A stretch of DNA of 54,376 nt from Psychrobacter sp. UBA3962 (GTDB taxonomy: Bacteria > Pseudomonadota > Gammaproteobacteria > Pseudomonadales > Moraxellaceae): positions 1 to 54,376 of the forward strand of contig NZ_DGDC01000002.1 in the NCBI RefSeq assembly GCF_002385225.1, in the 5' to 3' direction. Positions 33,463 to 40,566 of the stretch are shown in pieces; position 1 is the first letter of the stretch; each line of letters starts with the position of its first letter. Under the pieces are notes generated by a model that saw only the letters and a list, made by a program, of their open reading frames with translations, searched no databases and had not been told where the DNA came from. Made by a program: the position numbers and the translations under genes.

Positions 33463-34699
33463 CCCCAGTCGCCGTAAAACCACCCACTTCAGGGGGTGGA
33501 TATAAGGCGACACACACTGTCGTAAGAAGTCGTTAAAGGGTTGTAAGTCAAAATTAGACTTGCCATACTAAAGGTATGAAAACACTCAAGCTACGCATTA
33601 AAGACAAACACATAAAAGAGCTGAATCAGCTAAGCGGTTCAGTGAACTTCGTGTGGAACTATGTGAATGCACTTTGCTTTGAGCATCTAAAACGTACCGG
33701 TAAGTTTTTTAGTGCTTATGATCTAAATGAGTACACCAAAGGTAGCGGTGAGTATTTAGGATTACACAGTCAGACCTTACAGGCTATCAATGAGACACAC
33801 GCTAAATCACGTAAACAATTTAGAAAAGCCAAACTTAACTGGCGTACTAATAGAGCTGATGCCAAACGTAAAAGCCTAGGTTGGATACCCTTTAAAAAAT
33901 CAGCCATTAAATACCTAAGCACAAGACAAAGCGGTAAAAAAGCACTGAAATCAACCCTACAGCTATCCCTATCTAAAGGTCAAAAGCTCATCATCGATGT
34001 ATTCGATAGCTACAACCTAAGCCTATATCAAATCAACACGCTTGAGATAGTACAAGACAGTCGTAATCGTTGGTATGCGTGTATCACCGTTAAAGACCAT
34101 CCTAAGCAAGTAAGTGGTAAGGGCGGCGTTGGAATTGATTTGGGCTTAAAAGAGTCTGCTACTACCTCAATGGGTGATAAACTTACTATTAAGCAGACCC
34201 AAAAATGGGCTAATAAATTAGCAGTAGCCCAGCGTGCTAACAATAAAAAACGTGTTAAAGCAATTCATGCCAAAATTAAAAATACAAGATTAGACTTAAT
34301 TCATAAATTCACCACAAAGCTAGTGCAGAGTAATGCCTTGATTGTGGTTGGTGATGTTAAATCACGCTCATTTACAACTAAAAAAACCAAGCTCGCTAAA
34401 TCGATATACGATGCAGGTTGGTTTGAACTTAAACGACAACTGGAATACAAATGCAAGCATGCAGGTTGTCAGCTTGAGATCGTAAATGAGAGTTACACTA
34501 CCCAGACCTGTTCGTGCTGCCATAAAATAAGTGACAGTAGTCCGAAAGATAGAGCAGGTTTGCGAATAAGAGGATGGAGGTGTGCTGAGTGTGGCACATG
34601 GCATGATAGAGATATCAATGCTGCTAAGAACATCCTTGCGGTCGGGCTTGACCGTCTAGCTGTAGGAATCCCCTCGGTTTAGCGAGGGGAGGAGGTCAA
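33463..34699 (+). mobile_element. IS200/IS605-type element carrying only tnpB
   Basis: The element is about 1.24 kb. The left end is marked by nested hairpins: outer GTCGCC (33468-33473) with GGCGAC (33506-33511), inner CCACCC (33480-33485) with GGGTGG (33494-33499). The right end has a CCCCTCG/CGAGGGG hairpin and closes with GGAGGTCAA. TCAA is the right cleavage tetranucleotide known from IS608. The retained left flank TTTAT could be the target/TAM. No tnpA is present, so movement would need a transposase in trans. The exact left boundary is an inference. Confidence 0.75.
33576..34682 (+). CDS. tnpB: TnpB (IS605 OrfB) RNA-guided nuclease with altered RuvC-II site
   Basis: TnpB proteins are omega-RNA-guided nucleases that cut the empty donor site and help IS200/IS605 elements persist; they are ancestors of Cas12. 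The 368-residue protein has RuvC-I in GIDLG (D188), a zinc ribbon with C312/C315 and C336/C339, and RuvC-III in HDRDINAAKNIL (D346). Where canonical TnpB has a VxVEDL glutamate, this protein has VVGDV with G259. A glutamate, E305, occurs in VNESYTTQTCS just before the zinc ribbon, in place of the canonical VDPxxPSSQ. This points to a relocated catalytic residue rather than a dead enzyme. AAAGGT precedes the ATG; the stop lies in the right-end hairpin loop. Confidence 0.93.
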   Translation: MKTLKLRIKDKHIKELNQLSGSVNFVWNYVNALCFEHLKRTGKFFSAYDLNEYTKGSGEYLGLHSQTLQAINETHAKSRKQFRKAKLNWRTNRADAKRKSLGWIPFKKSAIKYLSTRQSGKKALKSTLQLSLSKGQKLIIDVFDSYNLSLYQINTLEIVQDSRNRWYACITVKDHPKQVSGKGGVGIDLGLKESATTSMGDKLTIKQTQKWANKLAVAQRANNKKRVKAIHAKIKNTRLDLIHKFTTKLVQSNALIVVGDVKSRSFTTKKTKLAKSIYDAGWFELKRQLEYKCKHAGCQLEIVNESYTTQTCSCCHKISDSSPKDRAGLRIRGWRCAECGTWHDRDINAAKNILAVGLDRLAVGIPSV

Positions 34700-34716
34700 A
34701 TTGGGGATATTAACCA
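34600..34716 (+). ncRNA. Probable omega RNA (reRNA) scaffold and guide
   Basis: In IS605 elements the guide RNA spans the 3' end of tnpB and the right end, and the guide is the flanking DNA. Here CGGTC/GACCG (34639-34654) and CCCCTCG/CGAGGGG (34670-34689) form two hairpins. The scaffold should end at TCAA (34699), and the guide would begin ATTGGGGATATT at 34700. The 5' end and guide length are estimates. Confidence 0.5.
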
Positions 34717-34779
34717 TTAGGTAGATATGAGAAATTAAGTAATTACCTGAAATATTGGCTTGCTATTAAGGAGGGATAC

Positions 34780-35517
34780 ATGGATGTGTCCACTTTCGAA
34801 ATGATGCTCTCTAGAAAAAAAGCCCAGTTTTCTAATGCTAAAAACCGCCTAGGTGGTCACTGTCGTCACAGCTTAAAGTTGATAGCTAATAAGAGCTTGC
34901 CTTTGATTACTGCCGTGTCGTTAGGACTCCTACCAAACTCACTGCTACACGCTGATGATTTGGCCGATCTTATTCGCCAAAAGAGCCAGAATTTCAGTCA
35001 ATATAGTCCTATGAAGGGTTATGGCGCTGCCCCTATTTTTGGCTCACCGGCAACAGCAAGTTTTTATCAAAACTATGCTTCTGCCCCCAACATTAAAGCT
35101 GAGCATATAGACACATTGTACCGAGCTGAGCAAGGATCGGTAGGAGCGAGTCAACAAGTGCTACGCACCGTACGCCAAATGGCACTAGATAATAAAGAGA
35201 TTATCAAAGGCTCTTGCTGGGATTATCTAAATGCAGCTTTTAACAGAGCAGGGGTAAGCAAAGAGACAGTATTTAAAGGCGAGTATCCGTACGGTCCTTT
35301 TATCGATACCAATGAAATAAGACCGGGAGATTGGCTGTATTATATCAACCATGGCTACAATGATATTGAGCACAGTGGTCTGTTTGTGGGATGGCTTAAT
35401 CGGGAGAATAATGAGGCGTTGATCTTAAGTTATGCGGGTGAAAGTCGCAATGAGCCAGCCCGTTATAAGGTATACGATGTCTCGCATACCTATAACGTGA
35501 TGCGCCCAAGCTTATAA
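34780..35517 (+). CDS. Secreted NlpC/P60- or CHAP-like cysteine hydrolase
   Basis: This 245-residue protein has a basic N-terminal region with a hydrophobic stretch (SLPLITAVSLGLLPNSLLHA), probably an uncleaved or late signal peptide. The C-terminal half carries GSCWDYLNAAFNRAG, matching a catalytic Cys at a helix start, and later RPGDWLYYINHGYNDIEHSGLFVGWL, matching the PGD...H-S-G-x-x-V-G arrangement of NlpC/P60-type amidases. A peptidoglycan-remodelling role is therefore plausible; substrate and exact family are not certain. A very strong AAGGAGGG site precedes the ATG. The gene starts about 80 bases after the tnpB element's right end, so that insertion sits in its upstream region. Confidence 0.75.
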   Translation: MDVSTFEMMLSRKKAQFSNAKNRLGGHCRHSLKLIANKSLPLITAVSLGLLPNSLLHADDLADLIRQKSQNFSQYSPMKGYGAAPIFGSPATASFYQNYASAPNIKAEHIDTLYRAEQGSVGASQQVLRTVRQMALDNKEIIKGSCWDYLNAAFNRAGVSKETVFKGEYPYGPFIDTNEIRPGDWLYYINHGYNDIEHSGLFVGWLNRENNEALILSYAGESRNEPARYKVYDVSHTYNVMRPSL

Positions 35518-35542
35518 GTTTAATAGGGGTGCTTGACTGAAC

Positions 35543-35977
35543 TTAAAAAGGTTTGACGATCACCAATGCCACCACTGCTATTAAAATAAGTACTGGTACC
35601 TCATTGAACCAGCGCCAAAAGACGTGGCTTTTGTAGTTGGGGTCTTCAATCAGCTTATTGCGATAAATACCACAAAGGCCATGATAAGCGGACAATAAAA
35701 CCACTAGCAGTAACTTAACATGCAGCCAGCCTTGAGTTTTATAAGCTTCCCACCCCAAGACCAACATCCATAACCCAAAAATCCAAGTGGCAATCATCGA
35801 GGGGGTCATAATCCCCCGAAAAAGCTTACGCTCCATAATGACAAAGCGGTCTTGACTCACTTTATCCTCGCTCATGGCGTGGTAAACAAACAATCTGGGT
35901 AAATAGAATATAGCCGCGAACCAGCACACCATAGAGATGACGTGGGCTGCTTTTATCCAGTTAAAATAATCTACCAT
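35543..35977 (-). CDS. hemJ: Protoporphyrinogen oxidase HemJ
   Basis: HemJ is a membrane protein that oxidises protoporphyrinogen IX to protoporphyrin IX in heme synthesis, in bacteria that lack HemG and HemY. The 144-residue, four-helix product has the family pattern: FNWIKAAHVISMVCWFAAIFYLPRLFVYH at the N-terminus, RGIMTPSMIATWIFGLWML, WLHVKLLLVVLLSAYHGLCGIYR, and WRWFNEVPVLILIAVVALVIVKPF at the end. Conserved H, R and K residues sit at helix ends as in the family. GGATAA lies before the ATG. It lies 84 bases from the bioB stop on the same strand, so the two may be transcribed together. Confidence 0.93.
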   Translation of the reverse strand: MVDYFNWIKAAHVISMVCWFAAIFYLPRLFVYHAMSEDKVSQDRFVIMERKLFRGIMTPSMIATWIFGLWMLVLGWEAYKTQGWLHVKLLLVVLLSAYHGLCGIYRNKLIEDPNYKSHVFWRWFNEVPVLILIAVVALVIVKPF

Positions 35978-36061
35978 GGTTATTATCCCAGTTAAGTTAC
36001 TGATTTAGTTATGGATATGAATTTAATTATAGGGTTTTTCAACCCTCAAACGTGGTCTTTT

Positions 36062-37150
36062 TTAAACCTGGCTCTTTTGGCCACTTAGAGCATCGATAAC
36101 CGTTAACGCAGGTTTTGGCGCCATCGGTTTTAGTCCCAACTGATTCATCAGTCTGTCATCATTGGATTGACTGGCGTTACCTGTGGTCAACAGCTTATCC
36201 CCATAAAAGAAGGAGTTAGCACCGGCCATAAAGGCCAAGGCCTGCTCAGCATCAGACAAGCTTTCACGTCCCGCCGACAGACGAACATAGCTGCTAGGAC
36301 AGCAAATGCGAGTTACAGCGATGGTGCGAATCCACTCGAGCACTGGTAATTGCCCCTCACTGAGCACTTTATCGCCCAGAGGTGTGCCCTTAATGGGCAC
36401 CAATAGGTTGACAGGGATAGACTCTGGTGGCAGTGGCATGCTGGCCAATTGGTGCACCCAATCAATACGGTCCTCTCGGCTCTCCCCCATACCGACAATA
36501 CTACCACTACAGACGTTAATACCAGAGCGGCGCACATGATCAATAGTCTGCAGGCGGTCATCATAGCTACGGGTAGTCACTACTTCATCATAATAGCGAC
36601 GCGAGGTATCTAAGTTGTGATTATAGTAATCGAGTCCGGCGTCTGCCAGCTGCTGTGATTGCTCAGCGTTTAACATGCCCAAGGTCATACAGGTCTCTAA
36701 CCCCAAAGCTTTGACCTCTTTGATTAAGGTGGCAATATAAGGCATGTCCTTATCACTAGGGTGTTTCCATGCTGCACCCATGCAAAAACGAGATGAGCCT
36801 GAAGCCTTTGCTTTTTTAGCGGCTGCTATTACTTTCTCAACTTGCAATAGCTTTTCTGCCTCTAGCCCAGTTTTGTCGCGATAATGACCAGACTGAGAGC
36901 AGTAGCCACAGTCCTCAGGGCAGTTTCCGGTTTTAATAGACAACAAAGTACTAACTTGGACCTCATTGGCATTAAAATGCTGACGATGCACGTTTTGTGC
37001 TTTTAACAATAATTCCATAAAGGGCATTTCAAACAGCGACTCAATGTAGTCTCGGCTAATTTTAGTCGAGTTTTGAAGATCTGTTATGGCTGTTATTTCG
37101 TTATTACCCTCGACATGGGTATTGATACCAGGGTGAACCAAGGTGCTCAT
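36062..37150 (-). CDS. bioB: Biotin synthase
   Basis: BioB is a radical SAM enzyme that inserts sulfur into dethiobiotin to make biotin. The radical SAM cysteines are in GNCPEDCGYCSQSGHY (C-x3-C-x2-C). Further conserved segments are SRFCMGAAWKHP, ETCMTLGMLN, AGLDYYNHNLDTS, CSGSIVGMGESREDR, and LSAGRESLSDAEQALAFMAGANSFFYGDKLLTT near the C-terminus. The 362-residue length is slightly longer than E. coli (346), with about 25 extra N-terminal residues. AAAGGA lies 7 bases before the ATG. No other bio gene is nearby and I saw no BirA operator upstream. Confidence 0.96.
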   Translation of the reverse strand: MSTLVHPGINTHVEGNNEITAITDLQNSTKISRDYIESLFEMPFMELLLKAQNVHRQHFNANEVQVSTLLSIKTGNCPEDCGYCSQSGHYRDKTGLEAEKLLQVEKVIAAAKKAKASGSSRFCMGAAWKHPSDKDMPYIATLIKEVKALGLETCMTLGMLNAEQSQQLADAGLDYYNHNLDTSRRYYDEVVTTRSYDDRLQTIDHVRRSGINVCSGSIVGMGESREDRIDWVHQLASMPLPPESIPVNLLVPIKGTPLGDKVLSEGQLPVLEWIRTIAVTRICCPSSYVRLSAGRESLSDAEQALAFMAGANSFFYGDKLLTTGNASQSNDDRLMNQLGLKPMAPKPALTVIDALSGQKSQV

Positions 37151-37299
37151 GTGACAATCCTTTGTAAAATAGCAACGTGTAGTAATGTAATGAAGTTGGG
37201 CTAATTTAATTAGCTGCGTTACTTCTCAAGTCGCTTTATTATTAGCATGAATTTTATAATTGGCTTAATTGTATCATTTAATGGTAGCTATTCAGAGTA

Positions 37300-37334
37300 A
37301 CAAAAATGCCTAAGTAGCATAAACCACTTAGGCA
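37300..37334 (-). terminator. Terminator after the SCP2 gene
   Basis: On the minus strand TGCCTAAGT and ACTTAGGCA form a 9-bp stem with a 10-base loop, followed by TTTTTG. It lies about 75 bases after the SCP2 stop and before the bioB start. Confidence 0.8.
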
Positions 37335-37410
37335 TTGAGTAAAAGTTTAAAGGCTTTTAATTTATTTCATTCCAAGTAAACAATAAACCTAAAATAAAGG
37401 GCAATTTATT

Positions 37411-37917
37411 TCACTTAGAAAGTTTTTGTTTTGCTAAGCTAATGGCTTGTGTGGCTAAGCTTTGGGCTTTTTCAGTTAGCGGGCGAGCTTTTTCTAATAG
37501 AGGCTTAAGCTCTTCTGGCACCGCTGGAACGATATGTTTGGCCAGTTGGTTAAACCACATCAACAGACTGTAATCGCCTTCCATTTTAAGCTCTTTGTCT
37601 TGAATGGCCGTCATGAAAGCGGCTACGTCACCGCCGGTTAATAGCTTAACGCCAGTCATTGAGTCTTTAAAGTCGATACGTAGGCTTGGCTCATTTGCTT
37701 TACCAGCATATTGCTGAAAAGTACCTTCATCAAATACATAATAGCGAGCAATACCGTCAGCTTCGCTACCAAGCTCGATCGATACTTTACGACCTTCTAA
37801 GATTTGCTGAATATTGGGGTCATCACTTTTGGCTAACATAGATAAGCGGTAGCCAACCACGGCCAATAAAGCGTCTAAAGGATTGGCTTTGATATTTAAT
37901 ACAGGCACAGTAAACAT
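37411..37917 (-). CDS. SCP2-domain (sterol carrier-like) protein
   Basis: This 168-residue soluble protein fits the SCP2 lipid-binding fold: a central stretch from SIELGSEADGIARYYVF to RIDFKDSMTGVKLLTGGDVAAFMTAIQDKELKMEGDYSLLMWFNQLAKHIVP, with the GD-x-x-x-x-M and K-x-x-G-D patterns of the family. A helical, Lys/Ala-rich tail (LLEKARPLTEKAQSLATQAIS) follows. Bacterial relatives include UbiJ, a ubiquinone synthesis accessory factor, but UbiJ is normally beside ubiE and ubiB, which are not here. It stands alone with a terminator downstream. Confidence 0.8.
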   Translation of the reverse strand: MFTVPVLNIKANPLDALLAVVGYRLSMLAKSDDPNIQQILEGRKVSIELGSEADGIARYYVFDEGTFQQYAGKANEPSLRIDFKDSMTGVKLLTGGDVAAFMTAIQDKELKMEGDYSLLMWFNQLAKHIVPAVPEELKPLLEKARPLTEKAQSLATQAISLAKQKLSK

Positions 37918-38301
37918 AATTAAGTCCAGATAAAAAGAGAGGTATTAAGTAGCTTATAAAGCCACAATATAAATATATCGCTATTGTAATCCATATTATT
38001 GTCAATTTATATGGCCAGTTGTAAGCGTTTTGCAAGTCTAGGTAAGCTAGTTTGTTGCCAACTTTCTAGCTTAAAAGCACTATCCTAAAAATTACTAGCT
38101 TAAAGGTAAGGCCTTAAAAGCTACTGCCATAAAAACAATAACGCCTCATTAAGTTAATGAGGCGTTATGAAGGTATTAATTAAGGATTACGAAAATTTAT
38201 AAGGTTTTGGTTGTTTGTTATTAGATAAATTAGTGAGTTGGACTTTTTATTATTGGGTTGTTATTGGCTTCAGTTAATTAATTTGAATTAATGGGTCTAA
38301 C
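37918..38301. other. Intergenic region upstream of the SCP2 gene
   Basis: It holds a terminator at 38132-38167 for the gene upstream on the minus strand and otherwise AT-rich sequence. No gene is visible in the 384 bases. Confidence 0.55.
38132..38167 (-). terminator. Terminator after the small membrane-protein gene
   Basis: A perfect 12-bp stem TAACGCCTCATT/AATGAGGCGTTA with a 5-base loop is followed on the minus strand by TTGTTTTTATGG. Confidence 0.85.
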
Positions 38302-38748
38302 TTAATTGCGAAAGCGTGGTTTGTAATTGTTATAAATAGGGGTATGTTCAATATACTTATCTTTCGGGGTGCGTGCTTTAACGGCTGCCGCAACGGGCGC
38401 AGTACGGCGACTTAATGATTCAACCCCAGTTTTTTGAGTTTCCATAGTAGCGACAAACTGCTTATAGCGGTAGCCTAAATAAGAGCCTGCCACAGCAATA
38501 GTAAGTAGAACAGCTGTTAGATAGCCATAACCACTGCTCATTGAGGTGACATTAACCACGACTGATTGGATGCCCTCGATTAATACCCAATAACCCATAC
38601 CGCCAAGTAAGTAACCCAACAGATAGCGACGACCAGATAGGTAAGTGGCTAATATGCCTACAGCGAGAAGCATATAACCTAAAGTAGACCAATTAAAAGT
38701 GCCAGATAGCCCAGGCGTGCTGGTGGCTATAGTGGTAAAAGTTGCCAT
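38302..38748 (-). CDS. Uncharacterised membrane protein
   Basis: I do not recognise this 148-residue protein. Four hydrophobic stretches are visible: LGYMLLAVGILATYLSG, LLGYLLGGMGYWVLIEGI, and YGYLTAVLLTIAVAGSYLGYRY, with an N-terminal Ser/Thr-rich stretch that may be external. The last 50 residues are basic and Pro/Tyr-rich (TPKDKYIEHTPIYNNYKPRFRN) and probably cytoplasmic. I chose the ATG at 38748, preceded by GAGGC; an open frame extends 12 codons upstream without a better ribosome site. It is flanked by its own terminator and a long leader, so it is probably monocistronic. Confidence 0.7.
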   Translation of the reverse strand: MATFTTIATSTPGLSGTFNWSTLGYMLLAVGILATYLSGRRYLLGYLLGGMGYWVLIEGIQSVVVNVTSMSSGYGYLTAVLLTIAVAGSYLGYRYKQFVATMETQKTGVESLSRRTAPVAAAVKARTPKDKYIEHTPIYNNYKPRFRN

Positions 38749-39164
38749 GTAATTTGCCTCGTGAACGGTCAACAGGTACAACACAAAGCTGTGTGTAAGA
38801 AGTCGAATGTTGCGATTGGTTGATAGTTATTATGCCGATGTTTTTTTAAAATACAAAGAATAACTAGAGAACTTACGACAATCATTGTCGTTTAGTTTTG
38901 GCAAAAATTTGACACCCTCGTCTAGACTAGAGGGGGCTTAATACTCACAAAAAAAGATAAAAAAAGATAAATAATTTATTTTGTAAATATTTTTCAGGGT
39001 AACCCAACAAGCTAACTTTTTTGCAAATTATCGGGGTTAGAACACCCATTCAAAAAATAGCAAATAAAAAAGTCAGACTCTATAGCCACTAGTAGCAGGA
39101 ATAGAATCTGACTTTACGCTAACCATAATATTGCTGGAGACTATATGATTACTGTTATTAACGA
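38749..39164. other. Intergenic region between serB and the small membrane-protein gene
   Basis: No gene is visible in 416 bases. Two hairpins are present: ACGACAA-TCA-TTGTCGT (38875-38891) and CCCTC/GAGGG near 38920-38936. The serB terminator is at 39066-39115. Confidence 0.5.
39066..39115 (-). terminator. Terminator after serB
   Basis: On the minus strand AAGTCAGA-TTCTAT pairs with ATAGA-GTCTGACTT across a 17-base loop, with one mismatch. It is followed by TTTTTATTTG and lies 50 bases after the serB stop. Confidence 0.75.
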
Positions 39165-40469
39165 TTATAGTAGGTCTTGAGCGGCATAGCCTAAAACGTA
39201 TAGTACGCCTTCAAGCCCTGTGGCATTAATAGCGGCATCAGCACGCGCACGCACGATAGGCTTAGCATGATAAGCCACGCCTAAATCGGCAAGGGCCATC
39301 ATAGACAAGTCATTGGCGCCATCACCGACACAAATAACTTGAGCGGTACTGATGTTCATGCGATTTGCCACTTGCTGAACCAAAGCAGCCTTACGCTCAC
39401 CATTAACAATAGGCAGGTTTACATTGCCGGTGACTACACCTTCTTCAATATCTAAGTCGTTGGCATGCACCTCATCGATGCCAAGCTCTTTAGCAATGCG
39501 CTCAGCGAAATAAGTAAAGCCGCCAGAGACCAAGACGGTGTGATAGTCCAAAGACTTCAGAGTAGCGATAAGGGTGCGTGCTCCAGCAGACAAGGTGAGC
39601 TGTTGTTGAATCTCATCTAAAGCATCGGTAGACAATCCCTCTAGTAGGGCCACTCGCTCACTAAAAGAGGTATCAAAGTCTATCTCACCGCGCATCGCTG
39701 ACTCAGTAATTTCTCTGACTTGATCGCCAATGTTGGCGTGTTTTGCCAACTCCACAATTACTTCTTGTTCAATTAAGGTAGAGTCCATGTCAAATACCGC
39801 GACACGGTGGGGGCGTAACATTTTTGCCAAAGACACAATATGACAGTCAATGGCTGCATCACCGCCTAGGTTGTGGGTGATCGGTAGGGTTTCGATAAAT
39901 TGACGCAAATGTGAGGTAATGCCGTCATCAAGCAGACGCGCGGCGGCTGATTTTTTACCCGGCTGCATGATGGCAGTGTCTGCCGGCATTAAGATATAGC
40001 GGTAGGTAAACACCGGGGTCAAGCGGTCACTACCGGTATTGTCCTGTAGGCTATCGGTACTACGAACTACTTTAATAATTTGCCATAATGGATTTTGGGC
40101 CGCCCAATCAGCGATATGAGCCTCGAAAGCCGCCTTTTTATCCTCTCCAGTTTCTACAGGTAATAAAGCCTGCTTTTGTACCACAACTGACAGCGCAAAT
40201 ACTGGCAGATCTTCTAACTGTTCAATAAGGCTCAAAGAGATTTTGCCATTTTCTTGGCTCTCTTCTGCAAAATCCACGTCGTCAAAGCGTAAGTGGCTTG
40301 GCAATAAGTCGTTGGCTTTTTGTAAGGCAGTAATCCAAGCTTTTAAGTGCGCAGTCATGCCTGAACCGAAGTGGGCAAAGTTTGCAGTGGCATTGCTCAA
40401 GGATACAGAGGTGTCTTGAGAGGCCAAAATCGCATTATTTTGGTAGTTAGTTGTAGTATTTTTTGTCAT
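39165..40469 (-). CDS. serB: Phosphoserine phosphatase
   Basis: SerB hydrolyses phosphoserine to serine, the last step of serine synthesis. The HAD motifs are clear: motif I FDMDSTLIEQEV near residue 226, motif II LVSGGFTYFAERI, the lysine in GERKAALVQQ, and motif III VICVGDGANDLSMMALADLGVAYHAKP. The 434-residue protein is longer than E. coli SerB (322). The N-terminal 210 residues contain a region resembling an ACT-like regulatory part plus about 30 Asn/Thr-rich residues at the very start. AAGGGG lies about 12 bases before the ATG. The divergent neighbour is an SMP/AhpA-like membrane protein. Confidence 0.94.
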   Translation of the reverse strand: MTKNTTTNYQNNAILASQDTSVSLSNATANFAHFGSGMTAHLKAWITALQKANDLLPSHLRFDDVDFAEESQENGKISLSLIEQLEDLPVFALSVVVQKQALLPVETGEDKKAAFEAHIADWAAQNPLWQIIKVVRSTDSLQDNTGSDRLTPVFTYRYILMPADTAIMQPGKKSAAARLLDDGITSHLRQFIETLPITHNLGGDAAIDCHIVSLAKMLRPHRVAVFDMDSTLIEQEVIVELAKHANIGDQVREITESAMRGEIDFDTSFSERVALLEGLSTDALDEIQQQLTLSAGARTLIATLKSLDYHTVLVSGGFTYFAERIAKELGIDEVHANDLDIEEGVVTGNVNLPIVNGERKAALVQQVANRMNISTAQVICVGDGANDLSMMALADLGVAYHAKPIVRARADAAINATGLEGVLYVLGYAAQDLL

Positions 40470-40566
40470 GGTGAGCTAAGCCCCTTGTAAGCGTAAGCAA
40501 GATTAGGAATAATAGAGCGTGCCCAAGACGGGACACCCCTACCTACTAACAAAAGTTTAGCATAAC

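Noticed and set aside
33576..34682. A nuclease-dead TnpB repurposed as a repressor
   Set aside because: D188, D346 and the zinc ribbon are intact and a substitute glutamate is present, so a rearranged active site is the better reading.
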